Below are positions 23,735-36,660 of a stretch of 64,000 nt of DNA, in pieces. The notes below the pieces were generated by a model that was given only the letters and a program-made list of their open reading frames with translations, did not search any database and was not told where the DNA came from. The DNA is from Akebia trifoliata (taxonomy: Eukaryota > Streptophyta > Magnoliopsida > Ranunculales > Lardizabalaceae). The stretch spans positions 13,429,611 through 13,493,610 of the forward strand of contig CM030716.1 in the NCBI GenBank assembly GCA_017979445.1, read 5' to 3'. The first letter of the stretch is position 1. Each line of letters starts with the position of its first letter. Position numbers and translations under genes: made by a program.

Positions 23735-23845
23735 GAGAGCTTCTATTGGCACCCCAACTTTTCCTTACTAACCCCCAATTAAGAATAAAGATAATAATTG
23801 AATAGTTGGGAATAGTTGGGGTGCCAAAAGAAGCTCTCTCATTTT
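23735..23845. mobile_element. Small MITE (TTCTATTGGCACCCCAACTT family), copy 1 second member
   Basis: Left AGCTTCTATTGGCACCCCAA, right GGGGTGCCAAAAGAAGCTC. A half-copy follows at 23990-24060. Paralog at 37358-37470. Confidence 0.7.
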
Positions 23846-24574
23846 TTTTTGCCAGGTTTCTATTATTATTATTATTATTTTTTGTTTAAGATTTCTATTT
23901 CTAATCATAATCATAAATAACTACTCAAATTGTTTGATCCAGTGTTATAATGTCTTGAAATGTTTGAATGATGTGTTTTAATCTTTATTGGGGTGTGATA
24001 AATAATTTAAGAAATTGGGGTGTAATAAGTAAAAGTTGGAAGTACCAATAGAAATTCTCTTATTTTATTTTGTTGGCTTTGACATTTTATGTGCTCCTAA
24101 TCATCATTGTAAACAATTACTGACATTGTTTGAACCAGTGTTGTAATGTTGAGATAATATTTTGAGCCAAACTGATGCAATGTTTACACGAAGTGAATTA
24201 ATCTTGTGCTGAATATGATGAAATTCCAAGCTTGGCATACTGTTCATTTTAATTCCCAAAACATACACTCATCATTTTTATAACTTCCGAAAACTTCTGA
24301 ACTTGTGAGTTCGTCACTGTCAATATCTACTAAGGCTTAAAGGTAGGGGGGGCAAGAACAAATTTTCTATGATGAGGTTATATTGTAACAAGTTTTTTGG
24401 GCAACAACTTTTGATTCACATCCTCTTTCCCCATTCCCCCAAAATTCCTAATGTTTAAATTCAAGTTATCTTACATCTTTTTTCCTCACCTTATGCTTAA
24501 CATAGGCTTTCTACAAGTTAAGGGACTATGACATTAAATTAAAGTCATAAAAATAACCCCTCAAGTTGCATTGA

Positions 24575-24993
24575 TTTACCTCTTGTTAGGTAATTCGCTT
24601 GTGAGGAAGTGCTCTCCAGCCAATATCTGGTCGAAAAAATCCTTCTAGCCAATTAATTTCTTCAACGGCTTGGTAGGCTCTATCCCTCGCCTCTTCAATG
24701 TTCTTTCCCTTTACAGTGACCCCTAGCACACAACCAACAACTGCAATGAAGTTGCCATTTGAATCGACTGAGGTTCCAGCATGAAATATTTTTACCGATG
24801 GGGCGACATGTTCGACTTCTTCAAGGTTTTTTTATTAAGGTCCCCTTCTCGTAGGTCCCAAGGTAGCCACGGCTTGCCATCACCACCACCATTGCTGGGT
24901 CAGGGGACCAGTTTAGTGATACTTTCCCAGCTCTCCTCTACAAGTTGCAAGTAGAACTTGTGCTAAATTTGATTCCAAACGAACCATCAGAAC
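24575..24993 (-). pseudogene. Orphan duplicate of the last exon of GAR synthetase
   Basis: Matches the real last exon (38232-38647), including the intron acceptor ending at 24994. Reading frames include [24 protein letters not shown] and [10 protein letters not shown]. It is disabled by an extra T in the run 24827-24833 and by loss of a T at 24923-24925, both relative to copy 2. The Gly-Arg of the AVGGRVLG motif is changed to AVVGCVLG. It has no upstream exons nearby, because the duplication took only the last exon and part of the last intron. At about 24757 it keeps the base that the real gene has lost. Confidence 0.9.
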
Positions 24994-25299
24994 CTGTGTC
25001 CATAGTAACATGAAGACTTAAACAAAGAGCGGAGTAGATCATTATACTACAAAGATAATTTTACATCAAAGAAATGTATTATATACCCATTATAGTTGTA
25101 GTATATTGGTCCTTCCCCAACTATATTATTTATATTTCTTTTTACCTTTTTCCTTTTATTGGATCTTGGTTATAGTACTCTAGTATGATACATACAAAGA
25201 TTAGAGAAGATAGTTCAAATACAGTATCAAATTATGAAAAGTATTTAAGAGGAAATTAGAGGACATAGTATCAATGTACAAAAACCTTCTATTTTATTT

Positions 25300-25400
25300 T
25301 ATATTTTTTTATGGGTAAGCTGGACTTGAACCCATGACCTCAAAGTTGAGGTTGCAATTTGTCAACTAACTGAGCTATTGGTCTAAGCCCAATAAAAAGC
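25300..25400 (-). repeat. tRNA-derived SINE (copy 1)
   Basis: On the minus strand ATAGCTCAGTTAGTTG (A-box-like) and GGGTTCAAGTCC (B-box-like) sit at tRNA-like spacing, followed by an A-rich tail. Paralog 38970-39070. Confidence 0.65.
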
Positions 25401-25529
25401 TTCTATTTAGACAGTCTAGATAAAGGGATACACATGGTGCACAAGCTTATTCATTTAGACCACCCAGACAAGTGGTCACAAGTCACCTTTTTATTACGAG
25501 ATTCCCAAGAGCTATTCTAACCATTCTTC

Positions 25530-25660
25530 TATTTTTTTCGATAGGTATAGGATTAGTGGATAGCAAATGAAGTTGGGTTCAAGGGGGATTGAACCTAGAA
25601 CGTGGGAACAACAACTCTCCACACATATTATCACTTAGTTAAGTTGGAACTACAACTGTT
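25530..25660 (-). repeat. tRNA-derived SINE, second family (copy 1)
   Basis: Minus strand: TAGTTCCAACTTAACTAAG, then GTTCTAGGTTCAATCCCCC (B-box-like). Paralog 39205-39320. Confidence 0.6.
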
Positions 25661-25839
25661 CTAACCATTCTATCACAGCAATAAGCCCTTTCAGGATATA
25701 CTTCATGACTTTATCGATCCATTTAAACGCACAAAACTGAACTTGGACTTATATATGTGCAATCAAAATTGTGTACAACAAATATACTCCATTTTCAATA
25801 AACAAAAAAATTTGATGTAAAACAACCAAGATTTTACAC

Positions 25840-26644
25840 CTGATATTTATTAAAAGACCCCTCTATCTGGGGGTCCAAAAAATTAAAGATATAATTAAGG
25901 AGGTTCTTCAAAAAACTTAAAAAAATATATTATTTGATTGTACGTAAGAATCAAAACTCTAAAATCTGAATCTAAGATCCCAATTAAACCCTAATTAAAC
26001 AACATTATCTTATCTAAAAGAAACCTGATCAAACAACGACTCTTCGAAAAAAAATCTATAAATAGGAGCCTCCACAACTCAATCTCGCAAGTCAAGAGAA
26101 ATCCTAGGAAATAGATGTTAGAATCACCCCTCCAATCTTCCCAAAACCCTAAATTTGAAGTCCCAACTTCCTACCTAACATCCAAATTCCAGTTTTTGCT
26201 CAAAAAACACCTAGAAACCCTCCAAAAAATACCCCAAAAAAATAAAAAATACTTAAATCTATGAGGATGATACCTCATCTTGAAAATCAAAAGCAAAACG
26301 GATCAAATGACGAATAAAAAATAGAAAAACTCACACAAGGACACTCCCCATCAACTCTGAGGGAGCCAGTTGTCGCAATTAATCAAATATTTATTTATTT
26401 ATTTATTTTTAAGTCTATTTAACAATGTAATTTTTTGGGAAAAAGTAGAGACTAGCGTTTACCGGGCGAGGTTGGTGCCTAACACCTTCTAACCCCGTAA
26501 CATGATCCTCAGACCAGTTTTTTTTTGTAAATATGTTTTTATCTATTTCGAGTCAATACTCATTTCCTAGACCATAATAACTAGGTGGCGACTCCTAAAC
26601 CCAAAAAAGCGAATTCGTAACTCACGGATTGAGGGCACTTTCAT
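25840..26644 (+). repeat. LTR-like block between the two duplication copies
   Basis: Contains a TATA-box-like TCTATAAATAG at 26055-26065, a GGTTGGTGCCTAACACC motif near 26471 and AGGTGGCGACTCC near 26583. The same elements occur in reverse order and orientation at 62340-62830, so it is one end of a dispersed retroelement. It sits exactly between duplication copies 1 and 2. A plausible source is a large-LTR Tat/Ogre-type element (inference). Confidence 0.5.
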
Positions 26645-27475
26645 ATGTCCTCAAAAAGAATAAAATCAAATTTCATACATCCTATCAAGATGTCAATATT
26701 CATCCTTAAGGATGAATAATTAGAGCTATTAAAATGTTCAATCCCTACCAGAATTTTTTTAATCAATAACCCATCTATAACTGCAATAAGATAAGGTCAA
26801 ATATTATTATAGATACCATGGGATTTAATTATTTCAATTCGTACTATGAATTTTGGTCGAATCGTTTTAAAGTATTTTATTAAGAGTGAAACTTTCCACT
26901 CTACAAGTATAGACAAGTCGAATCATTAAGACTCACCTTTGGGTTGAGATCTCAATATGTTGTATGCCCCCTAAAATCGTATTGGAATACGAGCATAGAC
27001 CTAGTCACTCAAGTTCCAATTTGATCCAGATACTATCCACACCTTTAAGCAAAAATGTTATTATTCTCTCCCCTTCACACTTGTGACTATTACTTACTAT
27101 ATTTACACAAACATCCCTAAATCACCTTTAGGTAGGAGTTAGCGATTCCATGTAAAAGAATGTCATAAAGTAATCTTAGTGAGATATTAAGACCCAAAAA
27201 TTCAAGAACCCATAATTTTCATAGAACAGTCACTTTTAGGCAGACAATTATTCTGCTTCTATTACGTTTCTTGAACGATCACGCAATTGGTCTTCCTAAA
27301 TCCTTATAGGTAAGACATATACCCTAATATATCTAATTTTTCTTTCTAATTGTTCTTTTTTTTTAATGTGGGTACAAACATTTACAATACTAGCAATAAC
27401 TAAAATTATTTATAAAGCATAATGATAGAATTTGACATAAAATATAAATCAATTCTAGATATATTCTCTAAGAAG

Positions 27476-28800
27476 GGCACATACTTGATTTGATTTTATG
27501 ATATATGTTGTTGTCAAAAGATTATTTTAATAATTTTATTGAATAGATATCGAAAAAATATTGAAGATGGACAATTAGTTTGTCAAAATCGAAGTTAAAA
27601 CGAATAAGTAATGGCCTTTCAAAGTTTGCTCAAAAAGTTAGATTTTAATAGGTTGGTTCACGCTTTAACTAACTAAATTGATTTGGGTAGAATCGAATTG
27701 GGTTTGACCCAAATGGTTTGGATATATGGGTCAAAGTTTGACCCTAAATGGGTCGGGTCATTTAGTTAGGACTTGACCTAAATGGGTCAAGTTAATTGGA
27801 TCGGATTTGGTTGGTGTAGTTGGCTTGAGTCAAACAAGTTGGGCTGGTTTGAGTCAGCAAAGTTGACTCGGTTGTTATCACATGTTCACAGAGCATGTAA
27901 GACACCAGACTTGAGTCAAGTGTCATTGACCATAGTGAATAGGCTCAAAAAAGTCTTATGGGCTGAAACGAGCTTGGCCCAAACGAACTAAAAAAACCTA
28001 GCTGACTTCTTCTTCAAGAAGATTGTAACAACTCCAAAAACCCTAGCCGTTGCCACCCATGTTACAACCCCTATTGGCCAACCGACAGGTTTGATCAACG
28101 GCATTGGACGATACTTTCGACGATCGAAAAATGTCCAACAGCCTCCTATCTAAGGTCCAATGACTATAAATAGTCCAAAAACTAAAATCTAACAACCCCC
28201 TTTTTAAAGATTATATATATATATATATTTCTTTATTGTTCTTCAAAATAAATTAAAAAAAACATGGATCTATGGTTTAAAAAAAAGGCCCTTTAGAGAT
28301 CGAAAAACTTGATAAAAAAACATGATATAAAAAAAAACTTTGAATCTAGTTTAACTTAGATTTAATTGATGTTTTACAAATCCATCAATGGCTTTGATAT
28401 CAATTGTTGTAAAGATCATCTAAATAATGATGGATCTAAGATTTGATATTGAACAAAACTACAAATAAATATAAAATACCTAGAGTCGCTTTTTCAATAA
28501 TCCACAAACAATGCTTCAATCTCAATCCGTGAAGAATAGGTGTACTACCCTAACTCTACCTACACCTTGATGATGGGAGCCTCTATCTCAAGAATAGAAC
28601 TATATGTAAAAGGGGGGAAGGGGGGGGGGGAACGACTACTTAATTATGAAGAGGGATACTGGGTTTTTTACCTATCCTAGAATTCTAGTATTGGATAGAT
28701 ACCACTTAAATTTGATAAGATGTTCATTAATCCATCATATTTGATGTTGGGAGTCAATGTCAGACCACATGCATGATTTTCACTTTTACCCTTATATTTT
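27476..28800. repeat. LTR-like block of copy 2 with clustered TTGAC motifs
   Basis: Paralog of 14965-16300. Keeps the TTGAC cluster (27700-27880), a (TA)n run at 28211-28228 and a G-run near 28621. The 69-codon ORF across 27782-27991 is a by-product of GGGTCAA repeats. Confidence 0.55.
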
Positions 28801-29454
28801 GAGCAATTACAATCCAGTATTTATAAAATTGTATATGTGAAAAGGCCACAAACTTATTTTAATTAGAAAATAATAAGTATATTTAATACTTATCCAATAA
28901 TATGATTCTAATTTTCTCCTAACCTTTGTTTTGTACAATTGAATAATACGTTCGAATCTTTGTGTTTGCAGTCAAGAACTTGGAGGATTCGATTATTATT
29001 TATTCTACTTTATTCTATTATATTCTGATCTAATTTGAAACAAAACGGTTATGTGCTTCAATCTCAACTGCATTATTCATGATTTTCGATTGTAGAGAAT
29101 TCAAGATTTTTATTAGTCAAGTTTTAAATTCATCACCCACACTAAATTAAAAAAAAACCATGAGAATGAACATATGTCAAAGTACTAGAATATAATGCAG
29201 TGTAATCAGGTGTAACGTGATCAACCAAATCATGTTCTCCTATGGGCTGGGATCACAATAAGATTGTAATAGATTTTGATTAGCTTTGCTTATATAGAAT
29301 TTGTTTCTGTTTAAGATTATTTTCTACTGAGTCAATTTTGATTTTCTCTTGACCGACATGTGACAAGATTTTAAATCTTGACCAGTGTTAGTGACAACCA
29401 TTTTCACCAATTAGAACAATAAACCAATTTCAACCATGGTTTAAAGTTTTGTAC

Positions 29455-29550
29455 TATTTATTTTTAGATCGATAACTCGGTGCTGACGGGATTTAAACCC
29501 AGGTTACCCAAAGACTTTACCAACTAAGATAGTTGGCACCTGCAAAGTTT
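29455..29550 (-). repeat. tRNA-derived SINE (copy 2)
   Basis: Paralog of 16925-17062 with A-box-like TATCTTAGTTGGTAAAG and B-box-like GGGTTTAAATCCCG on the minus strand. It is shorter than copy 1. Confidence 0.55.
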
Positions 29551-29899
29551 CACACTATTGCAAAATGTTTCGGTTGAGACATTTTGGTTTCGGCTGAAAC
29601 CAAAATCAAACATTGACCCAAAAAATTGAATGTTAAAGTCGAGATGATTTTAGAATTTTCTCTTTCTCAAAACATTGCCTTGAGATGAGATTTTAAACAT
29701 TTCTCTCTACTAGACTACCATGACCATGAAGACAACCTAAACAAATGAAAAACACGCATATACATGTGTGAAATATTAAACATTCTCATATTATGATTTA
29801 TCTGTAGATGATACTGAGATTATTGAGTTCATCACATAGAAAACAACAACTAAAATATAGACACCATTTCAAGAGCAGACACATCTTCCTTTTCTTTAT

Positions 29900-31371
29900 T
29901 TACTCATAGATGCAATCACCATAACCTGCAACATAGTAAATTACAAGAAAAAAAAAACAATTCTTCAGTCAACTAAATAACCCGATAAACGAAATAATTT
30001 ACCTAATTATCTTCTTGAATGATCGAGAAAAGGGCTTACTTGGATCGGTCTTGACAATGAGAGCAGAGTTCTTGAATTGACAATTCCAGTTGTTCCTGCC
30101 CATAGACTGGTAGTAAAGGTTCATGGCTACAGAAGCATGATTCATGAGATTGTTTGGGATGGAGCATGGGCAACCTTTTCGCAGAATTCCGCAATCAACC
30201 TGAGAGCAAGCGTAATTGAGGTTTTCATACAATGTCGCTTCACCGGACGAAGGCTTGGCCACACACCAAGTTTTCTACAACAACATCATGACAATTGGAT
30301 TCAAATTAGAATAAATCCTCTTGTTTTTTCTTCTTCTTTTAGTAAATAAGAGTGGGAAAGAGGGAATTAGAATTACCTCATCACCATTCACTAACTTCAA
30401 AGTTCCTCCTACAAAAAATAAATAAAATTGCAACAAATTGACCATAAGTACATAAAGCATGAAATAAAGGAAGCTTGACCCAAAAGAGGGGCAATGCAGA
30501 AGATGAATCACAGCTTCCATTGTTAAATTTTGTTCTTTTTTTGTTTTACAATGTGAGATCTAAACAGATAATCTATTAATATATTTTAGTAACTAGGGTT
30601 TGAAGTACCTGAAATCAAAAAACCAAAATCACAGAATCCATTTTGAAGTTGATTAAAACATTATGAATTATGGCAAACCAGTAAGAATTTTGGATGTCTT
30701 GCAAGATGTTTGACCAATTAATAAGGGTAATGCAGTAAGAGATGGAGTAGAATTTGCAATTCAAGTGATACCCAACTTAGATCTAAAGAATAACATGATA
30801 ATTAAGTGAAAACCCAAGAGAGATAATAAGCAAATTAGGCCAATTGAGGATGGAGTTTTAAGAGAAATATTTTAGTTTGTAAAGCTTAGTTCCAATTAAG
30901 CAAAATTGATCAAACTATGAACCAGGTCCTAAGTATCAAAATTTATGGAATTTCAAGTGAACTTAAAAAATAATAATAATATTAAAACCTGAGAAAGGGA
31001 CAAAAACCGACAGATTTTGAGAAAAACCATTGCCCATTAACAATGCAGAAAGCCTACAGTGGAGAGAGAAAGAGAGCAAATTAGCCCAATTTGAGCATGA
31101 ATTTTGAAGGAAAGCATGTTTTTAAAAGAACCCATATCAAATTAGGCCTAAATGATCAAAGCATGAACCAGCACACCAATTAATTAGCCAGAATTTTGAG
31201 ATAGAGTATCCAATTTATGAGCCCTCATTTCAAATATATAAGGAAAGCAAACATGGAAAATGACAAAACCCAGTTCATATTTCGAGAAAACTAGCCAAAT
31301 CAATGAAGTACTCTTTAAGAAAAACCAGCAAAAGTATATATATATATACATATAGAGAGAGAGAGAGAGAC

Positions 31372-31409
<38 letters not shown>

Positions 31410-31488
31410 AAGTACCTGAGTTGAAGGACAAGAGCAGAGCAAAAAGAGTCAGTAGAGGAAGAGAGAGGGATGCTTTTGCTTTTGCCAT
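29900..31488 (-). CDS. Secreted X8 (CBM43) domain protein, PDCB-like
   Basis: Four exons with GT-AG borders and consistent phases: 31416-31488, 30377-30408, 30040-30274, 29900-29925, giving 121 residues. Residues 1-24 form a signal peptide (MAKAKASLSLPLLTLFALLL). The X8 domain fills the rest: TWCVAKPSS, YACSQVDCGILRKGCPCS, NHASVAMNLYYQSMGRN, WNCQFKNSALIV and the closing SYGDCIYE supplied by the tiny last exon. All six expected cysteines are present. X8 domains of this type bind callose (1,3-beta-glucan) at the wall and plasmodesmata. No GPI-anchor tail is visible, so a soluble apoplastic protein is likely. The gene is intact and lies in the segment missing from duplication copy 1. Confidence 0.92.
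31353..31406. repeat. (GA)n microsatellite in intron 1 of the X8 gene
   Basis: Interrupted GA run ending 10 bases before the exon 1 donor (plus-strand coordinates), preceded by (TA)n at 31336-31350. Confidence 0.95.
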
Positions 31489-31620
31489 CGCTGTGAAGAA
31501 TGATAGGCAATAGAGTTGAATATGGCTCTTGTGAGGAGAGAGAAAGAGATGAAGAAGCTTTGATATTTAAATGAGAAGAAGCTGTAACGGCTACATCTGA
31601 TAATGGTGGGCTTCTTCTTT
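31489..31620 (-). promoter_or_regulatory. Likely core promoter and 5' UTR of the X8 gene
   Basis: On the minus strand CATTTAAATATCA lies about 75 bases upstream of the ATG at 31488 and could serve as a TATA box. The leader between is CT-rich on the coding strand. Assignment is by position and composition only. Confidence 0.3.
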
Positions 31621-33778
31621 GGTTGAAGAAACTGACAATTGATAACAGACTGACACGCGGCCTTTCTATCGTCCCATTTGTCCAACAGCGGCTCTAATCA
31701 TGGAAACCTCAGTGTGTAAGAGAAAGAATACAAAAAGAGGGCCCACAGTATAATAAATAAATAAATACTGATGAATGCTTTTAAACCGTTGGATCTCTCC
31801 ATCTCTGACAAACATGTAGTCCAATGGCTACAAATCATCTATAAAGCTGATTTGTGAGGTGTAGATTTCAACCTAAGGCAGACAAATGTTTAGAGGATCA
31901 GTGGGTCCCAAGAATATGAATGCCTTGGATCCTAGTAAACCCTGATGAGTGATTTCTAGCCATTGGTTTTGTATACTTTTTTTATGATAAAATTATGTTC
32001 AAATCCAACGGCTACTAAATCACCAATCAAACTGATTTATGTGGTCTATATTCACCAAAGGGGATAATTCATATTAATTGGCCCACTTTAAGAGTAGTAA
32101 TCAATCATGTCCCTTCATGTGCTAGTGTTGATGTTTTTCAAATTTTAATCGTACGGTCGTGATTTTTCCATTTTGATTTTCATCCCAATTCTCAAATGAA
32201 TGCAAAGCGAATACTAACAAGGAAAAATATTTGCGAACATAAAAATCAATCTAAGATTTTTTAAATTCCTGAATCGACCAATTACACGAACCCACATGCA
32301 ATGAAGCATCCCCAATACCCTAATTAGGTTTTGTGCAATTGGTCACGAAGGATTTTGTGAAATATGAAGGTGCAACATTTTACTGCAGCTATGAGAGTAA
32401 AATTTCAATTATTTTCTCTCGGTTATTGCCGACAATCACACATCGGTGTCTACTCTAATTTAGCTAAAGTTAGAGTGCCTGTCAATTAAAGTGGGCCCAT
32501 ATTACTGGGCCCCAATCCAAAATTAACCATTACTTGTGAGTCCAAATATAGGAGCCAACATTGTAGGCCTACTAATAGAATAAGGTGGGTCCTATCAAGC
32601 TGGGATTGGGCTCAACTCAAACATTTTGACTTTCTAGTCTAAAATGAGTGTCACTTGGAAGAAAAAAACAAAAAAAGAGACGTTCGACGAGCTGTTTGTT
32701 TCAAGATTTAAATTGTTTGGTGCACATCTAAACCCCCATAATCACAAAATTCTTTGAATTTTTCTACAAATTGATAAAATTATCTAAATAAGAGATCAAA
32801 TTTGGGGTCTCTTCCCTTGTTGTGATCGTATTATTTTTTTTTATAGTCAAAATAAATGACTTAAATGCCCTTATGAGATACTTCTATGTTTTCCAACCAA
32901 TAGAAAGCCTTGACCTTAGTCCTTTGTTATAGACTAATTAAGATGACTTAAATACTCATATAATTCATTTTGCACCATCCACAAAGGATAGATGATAGAT
33001 ACATCCTTTACCTTCAAAATTTATTCATTTTTCAACTATATAGGAGTTTTAAGAGGTTGAAGATGATGTTGATGGTTTTAGTTAGAAACCCAAAAACATT
33101 ATCAATTTTTCGAATAAAATTTTATCAAATATATTAGAATTGAACTCTACCGAATAATTACTGAATCTGAACTTTGTTAATATAGATCTAATTGTATGTG
33201 CAATTTCGAAGGGATGCAAGGATGGGTAATCTATATAGTACTATCTATACTTGTAGTAATAGTAAGGGTTTCATCGAGTTGGTTTTGGTCCGATTGCTTT
33301 GGTTCTAGGTATGAAATCTTTGAAATTCAACTCTACAAATACCCATTACCCAACAAGTACCAAGTAAGATAGACAAAAAGAATGACACAAAAATTTTCAA
33401 TCAATAATCGATACTACGAAATCTTAAAGCAAATCAAACTTTTGGAAAGAAACTAGGATTTCGAGTCTTCGTTTATAATTGAGATTGAGAAAGAACAAAA
33501 ATATAAATGGGTTCTATTATGTAAAGAGAAAGTAAAACAAAAACTCCACATTTTCTTTGGAATCTCATTTTAACTAAAAATACATGTATTTCTTACTACG
33601 TTAATGATTGATATTTAATTAGATTACTTAATGTCGACGAATGTCTACTTAATGTGGATGGGTACTTGAAGTGTCCCTAATAATAGACCATGATGGCTCT
33701 CCAAAACTGAATCAAAAAATAATTAGGTCGATAATAATAGACACGAAGCGACTGACAGGTTTTGGATGCATCAATGGT
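31621..33778. other. Upstream intergenic region of the X8 gene, no gene seen
   Basis: Contains diverged short repeats with AACCGTTGGAT- and AGCTGATTTGTG-like phrases (31780-32060) that look like old transposon ends, then AT-rich unique sequence. No ORF with recognisable content. This whole part has no equivalent in duplication copy 1. Confidence 0.4.
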
Positions 33779-33829
33779 TAAAATCATTTGATAAAGCTGA
33801 TTGTTGCTCAAGTTGGTCTCTTAAATAGG

Positions 33830-34180
33830 ATCACTAATATAACTACAATAACAAAACCATGGTCCAAAGGTTTGGGATCAGCTAAACAAATCATGTTCTT
33901 CCATTCTACTTTGAACCCATTCGTCTAATGTTAGTGGGAATGAATTCATATATGATTTCACTATCTCCACCCATGTTATTTTAGGTCTTCATCTCACTCT
34001 TTTAGGATCTTCAACTTGAATATTTTTTTCTAATTAAATTTGCAATCAACTTTCTTTGGCTGTTCCCAATCCATTTTTATGAGATTTAAATATTTTTCAC
34101 ATAAACTTTAGATTTATAAAACATCCAAAATCAATGAAATCACATATATCTCAAGAAATTCTAATCATACTTCTAATTGG
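33830..34180 (-). repeat. LINE/SINE-type tail repeat (copy 2)
   Basis: Paralog of 17300-17660, carrying AAAGGTTTGGGATCAGCTAA, closer than copy 1 to the family form. Confidence 0.45.
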
Positions 34181-35227
34181 TTAAGTTAGATGTACCTATC
34201 TTGTGCCATTGAAATCGATCGACTGATTTGCTGGAGGTGTGCCTTTCGTTGATCACGTGCTAATGCCCCAAAACTTGTGAACCAATTGATCCATGTGCCT
34301 TTAATTCCAAACTTACTTTCAATTCCCTTTTTATATTGATTCGGCCTTAGGATTCTAATGATTGATGAAGATCACACTTCAATTCAAAACCCATTCGATC
34401 TCAATCTTGGTCGATTGACTCTCTTATTATTATTATTTTATTTTATGGGGTATTGTCCCACTCATATAGATGAGAATTGAAGGCCTAGAGATACTTCTAA
34501 AATCGAATGAAGTGTTTCTATTTTCTAATTAACATCGAGATATCCCTTCTACCCTTCTAATATTGACGTCTCTTTGATAATAGAATTCTTATCAAACGCA
34601 AAAACTATATATAAGTCAATTGGCCACAAAAAGTCAGTCTTACAATCTCGGCTGACGTTTTCCTTCTTTATTACCATTATAACTATAAAAAAAATTTCCT
34701 CTCTCAAGTGCATTCTTTTTTATTTTTTTATTTTTTTATTTTTTTATGATCTCTTCTAATCTTTCCGCTCATTCATCTTAAAATACTCATCACTGCTTCT
34801 CCAATTTATTGTCCAATATTCAACTCTATAAGTGAGTCTTACTATCGTCTTATATAATTTTCCTTTTAGTTTAATTAGTATTCCTTGGCCACATACTACT
34901 TCAGAAACGCAAATGTATTTTAACCATCCAACTCTATTCAATGAGCAACATCTTCTTCAATCCCTCAATCCATAATAATATAAACCATAGGTCTAATTGT
35001 AGTCTTTTTTATTTTTTTTTTAAAAAAAAAAAAAAAAAAACTAATTTTTATTATTATGTAGAGGTTTTTATCCACAAATCTGTTCTTGTAAAGTAAGACT
35101 CTTTCATGCTTACATATGGTTTGCATCACCAAAAAGGGAATGAAAACCTATATAACCTTAGGATACTGGTTTTATCTTTGACAGTTGGATTTCATGTTTA
35201 TAATGTTGGGATTTCATGTTTCTTTAA

Positions 35228-35595
35228 GGCCTATAGAGAGTTTCTATTGCCACACCAACTTTTGTTAACGCCACCCCAAGACGTGTGCAAATCATGATTT
35301 TATAACTCAGTTTCGCGTCCGTCTCGTCCATGCTAAATACTGAGTCGTCTCAAATGAGTTTTCCGATACATTTGAGACATCTTGTCCAAAAATTTCAAAA
35401 ATGAACTCGAGGTATTAAATCTCGTTCAAAAAATGACTTGCGCATCCGTCTCGTTCATGCCCGATACCTAGACGACTCGGACAATACATCTCAGTCTTGG
35501 ACAAGTTTTGCAACCATGGAGTAAATTCTTTTGTGATTTACATGAGTTGGGGGTGGCATTAGCAAAAGTGGGCGTGGCAATAGAATCCCTCTCTC
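35228..35595. mobile_element. MITE with about 45-bp terminal inverted repeats (copy 2)
   Basis: Paralog of 19306-19668; ends ATTGCCACACCAACTTTTG and AAAGTGGGCGTGGCAATAGA. Confidence 0.7.
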
Positions 35596-35614
35596 TAACA
35601 TACATAATTTAGAT

Positions 35615-35865
35615 AGAGTCGCAGTGGAGTGACCTAAAAAAATTGTTATACAACTTATTTTTTCACTAAAAGATAATGGAAAATGCTGGAATGACACAAT
35701 CGGAGATACAAAAGTGACAAAAACGATGTGGTGGCATACACATAACCATAAATACTTTTTACTCGTATCTCGTAAAAAAGCATCTATGATAATGTGTGCG
35801 CCACCACAAGTTTTTGTCACCTTTGTATCTCCACTTGTGTCACCCCAGCACAACTAAAAGACAGT
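35615..35865. mobile_element. Fold-back MITE (copy 2)
   Basis: Paralog of 19704-19936 with arms ATACAAAAGTGACAAAAACG and TTTTTGTCACCTTTGTATCT. Confidence 0.65.
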
Positions 35866-36289
35866 ATATAAATTGCTTTTCACAAATGGACTTACAAAAA
35901 ACATATGTTTCTAGATTGCTAAAATCCCATTCAACTTTTGGATATTAGCATTCACACCCACCCACACAAGAATAAAGAGCAATATCTTTTAGTCAAAAAA
36001 ATAAATACACTAACACTTTCCTTTCTAACATTGTAGGATTTTAAGTCTTACTAAGAGTCATTTTACTCACCTTGGCAATCCACCACAGCACTCTAGATTT
36101 TATGGAAAAATGCATAACATCCAAATTTAAAATTAAAATTCAATGATAAAAAATAGTTTTTTTTCAAAATTCATAGAATTTTGTCCTCTACAACCCTGAA
36201 GTTGAGCCCAAGGACCCTTGGTGAGTGTGAAATCCTAATTAAATAAGACTTAGTTGGGCTCAGAAAAAATTATATATATATATATATAT

Positions 36290-36612
36290 GGGAAATGTTC
36301 AGCACTCAACCATTTACCCAACAATTTGCCCAACATGTTTGTCCTACATGGGTGAGAAGTTTTGGAATGGGCTAATTCCAAAACTTCTAACTCTATGTTT
36401 ACAAGTTGAAAATTTGTGGACCGTCCATTTTTTGTAAATCATTTGTGATGGGGTTAGAAGTTTTGGAATGGGCTGATTTTTGGTGAGAATGATCTCCTCA
36501 CCATGCAGATCATCCTCACCAAAAATCAGCCTATTCCAAAACTTCTAACCCATGTAGAACAAAACATGTTGGGCAAATTGTTGGCTAAATGATTGGGTGA
36601 TGAACGGGATCC
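36290..36612. mobile_element. Palindromic (TA)n-inserted MITE 7
   Basis: Left end GGGAAATGTTCAGCACTC; inner arms CAACAATTTGCCCAACATG and CATGTTGGGCAAATTGTTG are inverted. One of the four core arms is deleted near 36375. It is the only such element at this site, against six or seven in copy 1. Confidence 0.8.
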
Positions 36613-36659
<47 letters not shown>

Positions 36660-36660
36660 T
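36613..36660. repeat. (TA)n(GA)n microsatellite
   Basis: Paralog of the microsatellite at 22999-23078, without the GT part. Confidence 0.95.

Larger units (their letters stand above)
11155..25835 (+). repeat. Tandem segmental duplication, copy 1
   Basis: Direct, colinear match to copy 2 (26645-39500), starting at TGTCCTCAAAAAGA and ending near 25835. Shared landmarks in order are a copia-flank block, an LTR-like block with TTGAC motifs, a tRNA-derived SINE, a LINE-like tail, two MITEs, palindromic MITE sequence, a (TA)n/(GA)n microsatellite, the last exon of the GAR synthetase gene and two more SINEs. Copy-1-only material is a 2982-bp LTR, a purine-rich element and five or more palindromic MITEs. 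Copy 1 lacks the 4-kb X8-gene segment. Confidence 0.85.

Noticed and set aside
25312..25390. Functional tRNA gene on the minus strand
   Set aside because: A- and B-box-like motifs are present, but the acceptor stem and cloverleaf do not form and an A-rich tail follows; it fits a tRNA-derived SINE. The same holds for 16925, 29455, 25530, 38970 and 39205.
27782..27991. 69-codon ORF in copy 2
   Set aside because: It lies in the TTGAC/GGGTCAA-rich LTR block and is not conserved in copy 1.
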